From an uncultured Bacteroidales bacterium (lineage in GTDB: Bacteria; Bacteroidota; Bacteroidia; Bacteroidales; UBA932), in NCBI GenBank assembly GCA_949297365.1, contig CASFSL010000006.1, positions 1-42,582 of the forward strand: a stretch of 42,582 nucleotides of DNA, read 5' to 3'. The notes below the pieces were generated by a model. That model was given only the letters and a program-made list of their open reading frames with translations. It was not told the origin of the DNA and did no database searches. How positions within the stretch are numbered: position 1 is the first letter of the stretch; the number at the start of each line of letters is the position of its first letter. This document shows positions 10,517 to 19,043 of the stretch, piece by piece. A program made the position numbers and the translations under genes.

Positions 10517-11908
10517 ATGAAACGCAATATATATCTTTCAGTAGCGGCCACAGTATCGGCCATTCTTTTCTCTGCCTGTCAGATTACGGAAGTGTCGGAC
10601 AGCATAAAGACGCGCAGTATAACTGTCTACCCTGTGGAGGCGGATACAAGGACCAGTCTCGAATACGAGTACTCCGACTACTCACATCTTGTGTGGTGCG
10701 AAGGAGATGTGGTGGCCTATGTCACAGATTGTGCATCGGACGTGGTCAAAGAAGCGCAGGTATCTTCTGAGGGTGTGTTTACAGCGACAATACCTGAGAG
10801 TGCCGGGACGGACAACCGTCTGTACGTGGTTTATCCTGGAGACAGACTGGCTGGAGGAACGCTTGCTGATCTCAGCCTGGAAATCAGTGCTCAGCAGACG
10901 CAGGACTCGATAAGTGCAGTCAACAGTACCGGTATTGTGATTCCAATGATGGCTTGTACGCATGTGCCTGAGACCGGTGAGACATCCGTGTCAGTCAGCT
11001 ATGACGTGCCGGTGTCTGTGATCAGGTTTGATTTTGCCACTGCGGATTTCCCTCAGGACCAGATACAGTCGGTGACATTCACTGCGGCGCAGCCTGTGGC
11101 GGGAACTGTAAATGTGGCCGGATCCGTGAACGGAGACGTGATTTTCAACGGTGTGTCCAACAGTGTCACCACAACGATAGACAGACTGTCTCCTCTGGAA
11201 AGGGGCGGATATGTGTACGTACCCGTTATGCGCGGCTCTTACAGCGGTGTGACTCTGGAGGTTGTGACCGACAACAATGAGTTCGTCTTCCGTGACGGTA
11301 ATTTCGAGCTGGATGATCCTGATGCGACTTTGTACAAGGTGGAGATGACGCTCGGGGAGGGACAGGTAATCAGGGACCCGTATTTTGTCGAAATATCCGA
11401 AGACGAGCAGTTCTCTCCGGACAACAAGTACCTGATAGCATACAGGCAGTCCGATTATGTCTACCGTGTGGCATCGGAGCACATATCATCTAAGATAGAC
11501 GCGGTGACAATTGAGTATGATCCTGACTTGGGCGGTATTCCGGTTGTAGGTGATGTGATGGATTATGTATTCACAATAGGACCGGTAGCAGGTGCTGACG
11601 GGTATTACTGGCTGTACAGCGAGGCCGCCGGGAATACCAACGGTAATTATATCGGTTCTGCGGGCGGTACCAGTGCGGCTGGAAACTTTTTCTTTCAGAA
11701 TACGGAGCCTACCTCTTCCAGCAACTACTATATATGGCAGATCACGTACGGTGACGGTGTTCAGTATATTTACAATGAAGGCAGGAACCGTTGGTTTAAA
11801 TACGATGCCAGTGCTAACTCGGGAAAATTCGTCACAAGTTCTGTAGGTGAGGACAATACGGGTAATGAGTATATAAAGGATATTACTATCCTGAAACTGA
11901 TAGAATAA
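10517..11908 (+). CDS. Fimbrillin-like lipoprotein
   Basis: A 463-residue predicted lipoprotein (lipobox ILFSAC, C21) made mostly of beta strands. The order of features fits Bacteroidota fimbrillin-type proteins: a short linker, an early arginine-threonine segment (EADTRTSLEY) typical of the fimbrillin start, aromatic W-x-x-GD (LVWCEGDVVAYV), TGxxxIPMMA (near 137-146) and a tandem beta-sandwich with VSVIRFDF. The last 130 residues (YFVEISEDEQFSPDN onward) differ from fimbrillins and resemble a compact beta domain rich in Tyr, Trp and Asn, perhaps a ligand-binding tip. It probably shares a transcript with the BACON/LRR gene. Whether it is polymerised is not visible. Confidence 0.6.
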   Translation: MKRNIYLSVAATVSAILFSACQITEVSDSIKTRSITVYPVEADTRTSLEYEYSDYSHLVWCEGDVVAYVTDCASDVVKEAQVSSEGVFTATIPESAGTDNRLYVVYPGDRLAGGTLADLSLEISAQQTQDSISAVNSTGIVIPMMACTHVPETGETSVSVSYDVPVSVIRFDFATADFPQDQIQSVTFTAAQPVAGTVNVAGSVNGDVIFNGVSNSVTTTIDRLSPLERGGYVYVPVMRGSYSGVTLEVVTDNNEFVFRDGNFELDDPDATLYKVEMTLGEGQVIRDPYFVEISEDEQFSPDNKYLIAYRQSDYVYRVASEHISSKIDAVTIEYDPDLGGIPVVGDVMDYVFTIGPVAGADGYYWLYSEAAGNTNGNYIGSAGGTSAAGNFFFQNTEPTSSSNYYIWQITYGDGVQYIYNEGRNRWFKYDASANSGKFVTSSVGEDNTGNEYIKDITILKLIE

Positions 11909-11930
11909 GGCATAAGATTAATTAAGGTGC

Positions 11931-11961
11931 AGGAGGCTGTCCGGTATTCCGGGCGGCCTTC
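11931..11961. terminator. Hairpin between convergent genes
   Basis: AGGAGGC and GCCTTCT arms enclose an inner CCGG-TATT-CCGG hairpin with a 3x3 internal loop. It lies between the fimbrillin-like gene and the convergent flavoprotein gene. There is no clear T-tract, so termination is a guess based on position. Confidence 0.4.
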
Positions 11962-11966
11962 TGTAC

Positions 11967-13103
11967 TTAGATCAGGCGTCGGATGGTGTCGTGTATGCTG
12001 TCCGTGGAAGCGAAGAAGTCGGCCCGCCCGGCCGGTTCTGCTACGGACTGCTCCAGGCATCGGTTGCGCCGCAGTACATCCTCATAGCTCATCTCCATGC
12101 GTATACAGTCAAGGCCGTTGAATATTTTCCGGCCTTTTTCCGTGTTGACCAGCACCGCGCTGACTCCGCGGTCGTCATCGAAGTCGGGGCGGAGGTCGCC
12201 GATGCCCCAGAAGTCTCCGATGGTCAGGTCGCTGCCGCTGCGCAGTTCCCGGGCGGGACAGCGGTAGCAGCTAGGTCTGGAATACAGGTCTGCCAGGAAG
12301 CCCCGTATGAAGAGGTTCGCGGCCTTGCCCGGCTCGCTGAGCACCGGGCGGCATGGATTCCCGTCCGGATCAACAGCCGAGAAGAATATCCTGAAATGAT
12401 AGCCTTTCCAGCCGGAACCGTCCTTGTCCCTGAATCTCACATTGTCTATGCGCACGTTCCGGTATCCCCTGTCCTCCAGTCTCTGGATTTCCTCGCGGAG
12501 GTATTGCCGCCATACTCCCGGAGACGGTGCGCCGTGGCATATCAGCTCGGCTGTCAGCAGATGGTCAGGTATGTTGCCCAGATAGTGATTGAGCCCGGCC
12601 ACCTGACACGGAGTCCCGGTAAACAGCACCTTCCGTCCCTCTTTGAGGGCTTTCCTAACCTTGCCGTAGCAGTCCTCCATCCGGCTCTGGAGATATTTTG
12701 AGCCGATAAAAGGATGTACTTCCTCCGGCGCGGAGGCGCAGTCATGCACGGCTTCCATCGCAGAGTCGAAGCGTGAGCCGAAGACCAGACCGCCGTCTCT
12801 CAGTACGGCGGCGGCCAGCAGCGGGAATGCCCCTCCTGACGCGCTGCTTTCCCTTATCTGTCCGTCCGGATGCTTTACGGCGTAGACGGCCAGCGGTTTG
12901 CGGGCCGGATACCGGGCCTGTACCGGACAGACCTTGACGCAGAGACCGCATTCGATGCAGAGCTCTGTATTGACTTCGGGATACAGGAAGCCTTCCTGAT
13001 GGTCCTTCATGGAGATGCAGCCTCTGGGGCAGGCAGAGGCACATGCGGTGCAGCCGCAGCAGTCGTGCGGGTCTGAGATGACGATGTGGCGTATTTCTTT
13101 CAT
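11967..13103 (-). CDS. Ferredoxin-domain coenzyme F420 hydrogenase/dehydrogenase beta-type flavoprotein
   Basis: A 378-residue cytoplasmic redox protein. Two [4Fe-4S] motifs open it: C15-x2-C18-x2-C21-x3-C25-P and C49-x2-C52-x2-C55-x3-C59-P. The FrhB-like N and C domains follow (AVKHPDGQIRESSASGGAFPLLA, VLFTGTPCQVAGL at 159-171, ELICHGAPSPGVW, SDLTIGDFWGI). The family moves electrons between FeS clusters and a bound flavin; many bacterial members lack F420 and their partner is unknown. ATG 13103 was chosen rather than the longer frame to 13277, because that would run through the FMN riboswitch DNA on the opposite strand. A -7-like CAACTTTG lies 9 bp upstream. It is divergent from the riboflavin operon. 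Confidence 0.85.
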   Translation of the reverse strand: MKEIRHIVISDPHDCCGCTACASACPRGCISMKDHQEGFLYPEVNTELCIECGLCVKVCPVQARYPARKPLAVYAVKHPDGQIRESSASGGAFPLLAAAVLRDGGLVFGSRFDSAMEAVHDCASAPEEVHPFIGSKYLQSRMEDCYGKVRKALKEGRKVLFTGTPCQVAGLNHYLGNIPDHLLTAELICHGAPSPGVWRQYLREEIQRLEDRGYRNVRIDNVRFRDKDGSGWKGYHFRIFFSAVDPDGNPCRPVLSEPGKAANLFIRGFLADLYSRPSCYRCPARELRSGSDLTIGDFWGIGDLRPDFDDDRGVSAVLVNTEKGRKIFNGLDCIRMEMSYEDVLRRNRCLEQSVAEPAGRADFFASTDSIHDTIRRLI

Positions 13104-13108
13104 AACGG

Positions 13109-13139
13109 TTGCAAAGTTGGGGAAATTTCCATACATTTG
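13109..13139 (+). promoter_or_regulatory. Promoter of the riboflavin operon
   Basis: TTG at 13109-13111, a 20-bp spacer and TACATTTG at 13132-13139 match the Bacteroidota consensus. Transcription would start near 13143, about 14 nt before the FMN riboswitch P1 stem. Confidence 0.75.
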
Positions 13140-13144
13140 CCAAC
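13112..13144 (-). promoter_or_regulatory. Promoter of the ferredoxin/F420-hydrogenase-beta gene
   Basis: Minus-strand GTTG (13141-13144), a 21-bp spacer and CAACTTTG (13112-13119), one mismatch from TAnnTTTG. It interleaves with the plus-strand riboflavin promoter. Only 8 bp separate the -7 box from the ATG, so the leader is very short or absent. Confidence 0.5.
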
Positions 13145-13156
13145 CAAAATGAATAT

Positions 13157-13270
13157 CTCTCAGGGCAGGGTGCGATTCCCTACCGGCGGTGACAGTCCGC
13201 GACTCCCTGATTATCAGGGACTGAATCGGTGAAATTCCGATACCGACGGTATAGTCCGGATGAAAGAGAG
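13157..13270 (+). ncRNA. FMN riboswitch (RFN element)
   Basis: The P1 arms are CTCTC (13157-13161) and GAGAG (13266-13270). Between them are the conserved RFN blocks: AGGGCAGGGTGCGATTCCC, ACCGGCGGT, an AGTCCGCGACTCCC block with a variable hairpin (CCCTGATTATCAGGG), ATCGGTGAAATTCCGAT and ACCGACGGTATAGTCCGGAT. It binds FMN and controls the riboflavin genes that follow. Confidence 0.97.
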
Positions 13271-13299
13271 GTGTCATGACGACCTGACGTCGCCGCTGC

Positions 13300-13335
13300 C
13301 CTGAGTACGTATTGATACAGTACTTAGGCTTTTTT
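13300..13335 (+). terminator. Riboswitch expression-platform terminator
   Basis: CCTGAGTAC (13300-13308) pairs with GTACTTAGG (13320-13328) with one G-U, followed by CTTTTTT (13329-13335). It sits directly before the ribD start codon, so FMN binding most likely ends transcription. Confidence 0.88.
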
Positions 13336-13339
13336 GTTT

Positions 13340-14464
13340 ATGTGGAGCGACGAGGACATCAAATATATGCGCATGGCACTGGACCTGGCCCGGAAAGGGC
13401 AGGGACACGTGGATCCCAACCCGATGGTGGGTGCGGTCATAGTACGTGACGGCAGGGTATTGGCCAGTGGCTGGCATCACGTCTACGGCAGTCTTCACGC
13501 CGAGCGCGACGCTCTTTCTGCCTGCACGGAGCCGACACAGGGGGCTACGATGTATGTGACCCTCGAGCCATGCTGCCACTTCGGCAAACAGCCTCCGTGT
13601 ACCAACGCCATCATGGAGGCCGGAATATCCCGGGTCGTGGTGGCCATGACCGACCCCAATCCGCTGGTGGCCGGCAAGGGCGCGGGCATACTCCGCAGTC
13701 ACGGTATCGAAGTACAGACCGGCCTTTTGGAAAAAGAGGCCAGGTATCTCAACAGGGTATTTGTCCAATACATCACGACCAGGCGTCCGTGGGTGGTGCT
13801 CAAGAGTGCCGTAACCCTGGACGGACGCATCGCGGCTGCCTCTGGAGACTCCAAATGGGTGAGCTGCGAGGAATCCAGGCATCTGGCCCACGAGCTGCGC
13901 GGACGGTATGCCGGCATAATGGCCGGTATCGGCACGGTGCTTGCGGATGACCCGATGCTCAACTGCCGTCTGGACGGAATGCGTCAGCCGGTGCGTATCA
14001 TCGCTGACTCCAGGGCCTCGTTGCCGCTCGGCTCGGCTCTTGTGCGTAGTGTGGGCAGCTGCCGCACTGTCGTGGCTCATATCGCAGATGCCCCTCAGGA
14101 ACGGATAGCGGCTCTCCGAAGTCACGGAGTGGAGACCCTCGAGTGCGCTTCCTCCTGCGGCCGGGTGGATGTCGCGGACCTGCTGGACAGGCTGGGCGCA
14201 ATGGGGCTCAGCTCAGTGCTGGTGGAAGGCGGAGGCGAGCTGAACTGGAGCCTGATAAGCGCGGACTGCGTGGATGAGTACTATGTATTCGTGGCTCCGA
14301 AAATTGTCGGAGGCAGGACGGCAAAGGGGTTTGTCGGCGGAGAGGGCTTCGGCCTTATGGACCAGGCTGCTCCTGTGGTGATAGAATCGGTTGTGCCCTC
14401 TGGCTGCGACTGGCTTCTGCACGGATTTGCATCAAAACATTCGGAATTATGTTCACGGGAATAA
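13340..14464 (+). CDS. ribD: Bifunctional riboflavin-specific deaminase / reductase
   Basis: A 374-residue enzyme that deaminates and then reduces the pyrimidine intermediate of riboflavin synthesis. The N-terminal cytidine-deaminase-like domain has the zinc site H53-A-E55 and the PCCHFGKQPPC motif (zinc ligands C78 and C87). The C-terminal reductase domain has ESRHLAHELRGRYAGIMAGIGTVLADDP and the glycine motif LVEGGGELNWS. ATG 13340 was chosen over TTG 13334, which lies in the terminator T-tract. It is the first gene after the FMN riboswitch and overlaps ribE by 16 bp. Confidence 0.96.
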   Translation: MWSDEDIKYMRMALDLARKGQGHVDPNPMVGAVIVRDGRVLASGWHHVYGSLHAERDALSACTEPTQGATMYVTLEPCCHFGKQPPCTNAIMEAGISRVVVAMTDPNPLVAGKGAGILRSHGIEVQTGLLEKEARYLNRVFVQYITTRRPWVVLKSAVTLDGRIAAASGDSKWVSCEESRHLAHELRGRYAGIMAGIGTVLADDPMLNCRLDGMRQPVRIIADSRASLPLGSALVRSVGSCRTVVAHIADAPQERIAALRSHGVETLECASSCGRVDVADLLDRLGAMGLSSVLVEGGGELNWSLISADCVDEYYVFVAPKIVGGRTAKGFVGGEGFGLMDQAAPVVIESVVPSGCDWLLHGFASKHSELCSRE

Positions 14465-15099
14465 TAGAGGAAATAGGCACGGTACGCGCTGTCCGCGCGG
14501 GCAGGACCGGGGCGGTGCTCGACATCGAGGCGTCCAAGGTGCTGGAAGGTACGGCTGTGGGAGACAGCATAGCGGTCAACGGGGTCTGCCTGACGGTGAC
14601 TCCGGGCCAGGGACACTTTACGGCGGACGCCATGCCCGAGACCCTGCGCCGCACCTCGCTGGGCAGTCTCTCGGCCGGCTCGAAGGTCAATCTGGAGCGG
14701 GCCATGCTCTGTGGAGGCCGGTTCGGCGGCCATATCGTATCCGGCCATGTGGATGCCTGCGGCCGGGTGGCGGCTCTGGAGAAGGACGGCATAGCCCTGC
14801 TGATGAGAGTGTCCGTACCGGAGCAAGTTTTGAGGTACATCGCGGAGAAAGGTTCCGTGACTCTGGACGGTACCAGCCTGACCGTGGCTTCGGTCTGGGC
14901 GGATTCGTTTACGGTGTCACTGATACCTCATACTATGGCCGCGACTACCCTGCATCTGCTTCGGGTCGGTTCGCCGGTCAATGTGGAGGTGGACATGCTG
15001 GCCCGGTATGTCGAGCGGCTCCTGCACTCCGGGAACGGAGCAGACAGCGGCGCAAAAGGCGGACTGAGCATGGAATTTTTGAGACAGAACGGATTTTAG
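14449..15099 (+). CDS. ribE: Riboflavin synthase, alpha subunit
   Basis: A 216-residue protein that dismutates two lumazines to riboflavin and the pyrimidine product. It shows the two tandem lumazine-binding barrels: the first starts MFTGIIEEIGTV and contains NGVCLTV; the second starts near GGRFGGHIVSGHVDACG (about 87-103) and contains LDGTSLTVASV. Length is typical. The start codon lies inside the end of ribD, so translation is coupled. Confidence 0.95.
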   Translation: MFTGIIEEIGTVRAVRAGRTGAVLDIEASKVLEGTAVGDSIAVNGVCLTVTPGQGHFTADAMPETLRRTSLGSLSAGSKVNLERAMLCGGRFGGHIVSGHVDACGRVAALEKDGIALLMRVSVPEQVLRYIAEKGSVTLDGTSLTVASVWADSFTVSLIPHTMAATTLHLLRVGSPVNVEVDMLARYVERLLHSGNGADSGAKGGLSMEFLRQNGF

Positions 15100-15129
15100 A
15101 CGATTTTAAAAATTGTATTTTATATAAAA

Positions 15130-16371
15130 ATGGAAAAAGTGACAGAAAGAAAGTTCAATACCATCGATGAGGCGGCGGAGGCCCTGCGTCAGGGTGAGAT
15201 CATAGTGGTGATAGACGATCCTGACAGGGAGAACGAGGGGGATCTGATATGTGCGGCCAGATATGCCACCACGGCCAATGTCAATTTCATGGCCTGCTAC
15301 GGCAAGGGACTGATCTGTATGCCGATGAGCGCGGAGATGACCCGCAGGCTCGGTCTGGGCCAGATGGTCTCTCACAATACCGACAATCACAGTACGGCGT
15401 TTACAGTATCGATAGATCATGTTTCCACTACGACCGGTATCTCGGCCATAGAGCGTTCCATAACGGCTATGAAATGTGTGGAGCCGGATGCCAGGCCGGA
15501 GGATTTCCGCCGTCCCGGTCACATGTTTCCCCTTGAGTCAAGGCCGGGAGGAGTGCTGCAGCGCCGCGGTCATACCGAGGCTACCGTAGACCTGATGCGT
15601 ATAGCCGGACTTGATGAGTGCGGTCTGTGCTGCGAGATCATGCGTGAGGACGGGGATATGATGCGTACCACCGAGCTGATTGCCTTTGCCAGGGAACACG
15701 GCTTGAAAATTATTACCGTGGACGACTTGGTGATGTATCGGAAGCACCATGAGAAATGGGTGGAGAAAGTGACTGATGCAGCCCTGCCTACCAAGTATGG
15801 TAATTTCCGTATCTGCGGATATGTCAACAGGATAACTAAAGAGCACCATGTGGCTTTGATTAAGGGGGACTTGACCACAGACGAGCCGGTGCTGTGCCGG
15901 ATGCATTCGGAGTGCCTTACAGGGGATGTGTTCGGTTCGCTGCGTTGCGACTGCGGAGAACAGCTCGCCGAGGCTCTCAGGCGCATCGAGAAGGCCGGAC
16001 GCGGAGTCTTGCTTTATCTGCGCCAGGAGGGCAGGGGTATTGGCCTTATCAATAAGCTCAGGGCATACGAGCTTCAGGACAATGGCCTGGATACCGTGGA
16101 GGCTAATATAGCCCTGGGCTTCAAGGCCGACCTTCGTGATTATGATGTCGGAGGAGCTATTCTCTCCGATCTGGGTATAAGGAAACTTATACTGATGACC
16201 AACAACCCGATGAAGATCTTCGGTCTGGACCATTTCGGCATTGAGGTGGTGGACCGTGATCCCATAGAGATGACATGCAATGAGAAGAATGTACTGTACA
16301 TGTACACGAAGTACAAGAAGATGGGGCATCTTCTGCATTTTCAGAATCAGGAAAAACAGCACATGAAATAA
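15130..16371 (+). CDS. ribBA: DHBP synthase / GTP cyclohydrolase II fusion
   Basis: A 413-residue bifunctional enzyme. The N-terminal RibB domain (about 1-205) makes 3,4-dihydroxy-2-butanone-4-phosphate; it has [11 protein letters not shown] (29-39), [10 protein letters not shown] and [11 protein letters not shown]. The C-terminal RibA domain (about 215-405) opens GTP; its zinc ligands are C262, C273 and C275 in [17 protein letters not shown], with RQEGRGIGL at 298-306. Both catalytic signatures are intact. It starts 30 bp after ribE and is followed by ribH, so the operon supplies both branches of the pathway. Confidence 0.97.
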   Translation: MEKVTERKFNTIDEAAEALRQGEIIVVIDDPDRENEGDLICAARYATTANVNFMACYGKGLICMPMSAEMTRRLGLGQMVSHNTDNHSTAFTVSIDHVSTTTGISAIERSITAMKCVEPDARPEDFRRPGHMFPLESRPGGVLQRRGHTEATVDLMRIAGLDECGLCCEIMREDGDMMRTTELIAFAREHGLKIITVDDLVMYRKHHEKWVEKVTDAALPTKYGNFRICGYVNRITKEHHVALIKGDLTTDEPVLCRMHSECLTGDVFGSLRCDCGEQLAEALRRIEKAGRGVLLYLRQEGRGIGLINKLRAYELQDNGLDTVEANIALGFKADLRDYDVGGAILSDLGIRKLILMTNNPMKIFGLDHFGIEVVDRDPIEMTCNEKNVLYMYTKYKKMGHLLHFQNQEKQHMK

Positions 16372-16385
16372 TTAAAACATACGAT

Positions 16386-16847
16386 ATGAAAGTAATAGAA
16401 GGCAATCTGTCGGCCACCGGCCAGAGAATCGGCATCGTGGCGGCCCGTTTCAATGAATTCATCACCTCCAAGCTCCTCGGCGGAGCGGAGGACTCATTCC
16501 TGCGCCATGGCGGCAACGGGGATGACCTGGATGTCGCCTGGGTGCCGGGTGCATTCGAGATTCCGTTCGTAGCCAAGAAGATGGCCCGCTCGGGGAAATA
16601 CGATGCTGTCGTCTGCCTCGGCGCGGTAATCCGTGGTGCTACTCCACATTTCGATATGGTTGCAAATGAGGCCACCAAGGGCATAGCCCATGTCGGACTG
16701 GAGTGCGATGTGCCTGTGATATTCGGCGTGCTTACCACCGACTCCATAGAGCAGGCAGTTGAGCGTGCCGGCACCAAGGCGGGCAACAAGGGCTTCGACG
16801 CCATGACCACCGCCATTGAGATGGTCAATCTCGGCCGTCAGTTCTAA
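16386..16847 (+). CDS. ribH: 6,7-dimethyl-8-ribityllumazine synthase
   Basis: A 153-residue enzyme that condenses DHBP with the ribitylaminouracil to give lumazine, the substrate of RibE, usually as a 60-mer capsid. Motifs are [13 protein letters not shown] (about 15-27), [10 protein letters not shown] (near 51-60), [15 protein letters not shown] with the catalytic histidine, and [21 protein letters not shown]. It is the last gene of the riboflavin operon and is followed by the branched palindrome. Confidence 0.97.
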   Translation: MKVIEGNLSATGQRIGIVAARFNEFITSKLLGGAEDSFLRHGGNGDDLDVAWVPGAFEIPFVAKKMARSGKYDAVVCLGAVIRGATPHFDMVANEATKGIAHVGLECDVPVIFGVLTTDSIEQAVERAGTKAGNKGFDAMTTAIEMVNLGRQF

Positions 16848-16868
16848 CGGAGCAGATCGGTTTTAACT

Positions 16869-16962
16869 GTATAAAGTATTACCCTCTGAAGGTCCTCCCC
16901 ACCTTACTGTGGGTCCCCTCCCTTTTCGGGAGCCAACGCCTTCAGAGGGTAATACTTTATAC
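16869..16962. repeat. Branched palindrome: 24-bp outer stem with two inner hairpins
   Basis: The arms at 16869-16892 and 16939-16962 are perfect 24-bp inverted complements (GTATAAAGTATTACCCTC... and ...GAGGGTAATACTTTATAC). Between them are two clean hairpins: CCCAC-CTTACT-GTGGG (16898-16913) and CTCCC-TTTTC-GGGAG (16918-16932). The whole folds as a three-way junction. No T-tract follows on either strand, so this is not a standard intrinsic terminator, although it lies between the convergent ribH and hexosaminidase genes. No target-site duplication is visible. A palindromic repeat or MITE-like element, or a protein-bound structure, are options. Confidence 0.85.
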
Positions 16963-16983
16963 GGCATGGTATAAGGTGGTTAG

Positions 16984-18963
16984 TTAGTTATAGTGGTTGT
17001 AGACTTTCAGATTCGTGATGCGGCTCCGGAAGTCTCCGGCCTGCTGCAGTGGAAAGACGAGGGTGGGAACGTAGTACATCACGCTCTTGCCCTCATTGTG
17101 CCAGCGCTGTTCTATTTCCAGCCGGTCGATGACGCGGCCGTTGACGATCAGGGTGGTAGAGCGGTTGTCGCCTTTGACGGTCACTTCGAGCCGGTCACCG
17201 TCCTGGATGCTGTAACGGAAGGTGTTGAGGTAGCCGTCCCTGGCAAATCCCATCATACCTGATATAGGGTCGCTCAGATAGAACACTGCATCGTCAGAGC
17301 GGAAAAGTTCTGTGCCCGGCTCTTCCGTGCGGCCATCTACGGTGAAGCTTACGGTGTAGTCATAGCCTATCTCGGGATAGGGCAGATGCGAGCCTGGACT
17401 TACCGTATCGGTCTGCAGGACGCATCCTGGCTCAAAGCCTATGCGTCCGGCGAAATTGATGCCGGGAGCCTCCCTTACCCGTCTTCTGGCGGAGTCAAAC
17501 TGCGCGTAAGGCAGCGAGGTCTCCGCCCCTGTCCACATCTTGACCGCGAGGGTCTGCATGGCCGGAAAGAGTCTGTAGTGGATATCCTTGACCGAGATGC
17601 CGTTGCCGGCGTGGTCGTTCCATACCGCGAACATACCGCCCGCTATGGCCGGATCTTTTTCGGGAAAGACGGCGTCGCCAACGTGGGCGGGAGTCCAGTT
17701 GTCGTAGAGATATTCCTCATTGAGATAGTCGTAATAATAGCCGGCGGCCGGGACGATGTAGACCAGCCCGTCGGGGATGGAGATGAGCCTGTAGCCGTCC
17801 TTGGCCATCTGCACTGGATCGGCGTAGCCGTTGTACCAGGCGTTCATGAGCACACCCTCGGACTTGACCGGGGTCTCTCCGTGAGCATGGGTGAGGGCAC
17901 CCCAGACCACGACCTGCTTGCCGTAGCTCTCGACGAGGCGGATGTAGTGGTCGGTGAAGTGACGGAACTGCTCCACGACCTCCTGATCCTTGTTGGAGTA
18001 TTCATCCGTGCCGATATGTACTCTCGGACCTCGGAAGACAGGCCTGTCACCCTCAAGGTATTCCTTGAAGAGGGCATCCACGAACCCGTAGGTCTCGGGC
18101 TTGAACAGATCCAGATGGTCCATGCCGTACTCCTGAGAGCCTATCTCCGGCATATAGCGGGTGAGGGCCAGGGAGTGTGCCGGCACGTCTATCTCCGGGA
18201 TGATCTCCACGAACATATCCGCCGACTCTTCCTGAAAGTCGATGAATTCAGCCTTGGTGTAGTGGCCGTCCCGGGCCGTCAGTCCCGGATAAGTATCGCA
18301 CTCTAGCCTGAAGGCTGCGTAGGTGCGGTCCCAGTCCACTCCGAAATACTGCTTGAAACCGTTGTCGTTGAGGTGTATCTGAAGTGTGTTCATCTTGTAG
18401 TAGGCCATGATGCGCGAGAGCTTGCGCAGATAGCTCATCGGGATATATTTGCGGCCGCAGTCCATCATGAAGCCACGTATACCGTAATCCGGCCAGTCCT
18501 CTATCCGTCCCCGGGGCAGACTCCCGTCCGCACTGCCGTCAGCCATCTGCAGTAGGGTCTGGGTGCCCCAGTACACGCCTTTCACCGCCGGACCTGAGAT
18601 TCTTACCCTGTCAGATATATCCAGCGAATAGGCCTCGTCGCTTCCCCCGCTGGCTTTGTCCAGGCTCCTGTCCTTCTTTACTTCCAGGATGATGTCGCCT
18701 CTGCCTCCTTTATCGGAGATGACCTCGGGACTGTATCCCAGCAGGGTCTCCCAGTCCGCGGCCAGCATCCCGGCGACCCGCAGCAGCTCCGCGTCCCCGG
18801 ACGGCACCGCCACCCGCAGTTCCTCGCCCGGTACGAACGTTCCTTCTCCCGCGCTCCATGATTTCAGTTCCGGCACCACAAACGGCTTTGTGGCAGGAAA
18901 GTTGTCAGCGGATACACATACATTTGTCAGTATCAATAAGAGGATGGCTGTAGTCTTTTTCAT
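16984..18963 (-). CDS. Beta-N-acetylhexosaminidase (GH20)
   Basis: A 659-residue exported glycosidase. A signal peptide occupies about residues 1-18. The N-terminal GH20b-like domain (about 28-150) is followed by the catalytic barrel from about 160: DYGIRGFMMDCGRKYI, LQIHLNDNGFK (195-204), VEIIPEIDVPAHSLAL and the catalytic pair D320-E321 in VHIGTDEYSN. The last 130 residues look like a lectin-type beta-sandwich (YDYTVSFTVDGRTEEPGTEL). It probably removes terminal GlcNAc or GalNAc from host or dietary glycans. ATG 18963 is chosen over 18987 because it starts the signal peptide. It directly follows a hairpin and T-tract, so expression may depend on read-through or an unseen promoter. Confidence 0.92.
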   Translation of the reverse strand: MKKTTAILLLILTNVCVSADNFPATKPFVVPELKSWSAGEGTFVPGEELRVAVPSGDAELLRVAGMLAADWETLLGYSPEVISDKGGRGDIILEVKKDRSLDKASGGSDEAYSLDISDRVRISGPAVKGVYWGTQTLLQMADGSADGSLPRGRIEDWPDYGIRGFMMDCGRKYIPMSYLRKLSRIMAYYKMNTLQIHLNDNGFKQYFGVDWDRTYAAFRLECDTYPGLTARDGHYTKAEFIDFQEESADMFVEIIPEIDVPAHSLALTRYMPEIGSQEYGMDHLDLFKPETYGFVDALFKEYLEGDRPVFRGPRVHIGTDEYSNKDQEVVEQFRHFTDHYIRLVESYGKQVVVWGALTHAHGETPVKSEGVLMNAWYNGYADPVQMAKDGYRLISIPDGLVYIVPAAGYYYDYLNEEYLYDNWTPAHVGDAVFPEKDPAIAGGMFAVWNDHAGNGISVKDIHYRLFPAMQTLAVKMWTGAETSLPYAQFDSARRRVREAPGINFAGRIGFEPGCVLQTDTVSPGSHLPYPEIGYDYTVSFTVDGRTEEPGTELFRSDDAVFYLSDPISGMMGFARDGYLNTFRYSIQDGDRLEVTVKGDNRSTTLIVNGRVIDRLEIEQRWHNEGKSVMYYVPTLVFPLQQAGDFRSRITNLKVYNHYN

Positions 18964-18964
18964 A

Positions 18965-19019
18965 GAAAAAATTAAGAGGCGACCCAAAAGGGTAATTTCT
19001 CCTTTTGGGCCACTCTCTT
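18965..19019 (-). terminator. Hairpin with T-tract between the barrel gene and GH20
   Basis: CCCAAAAGG and CCTTTTGGG (18983-18991 and 19001-19009) form a 9-bp stem, extended by an AAGAG/CTCTT pair outside. On the minus strand it is followed by AATTTTTTC, only a few bases before the hexosaminidase ATG. Confidence 0.7.
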
Positions 19020-19043
19020 TATGTGAATGTCGAATATTGTCTT

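Noticed and set aside
13104-13277. Extended N-terminus of the F420-hydrogenase-beta gene
   Set aside because: It reads through the antisense of the FMN riboswitch; ATG 13103 gives the usual ferredoxin start.
16869-16962. Simple intrinsic terminator for ribH
   Set aside because: The structure has no T-tract on either strand and contains two extra hairpins, so it is listed as a repeat instead.
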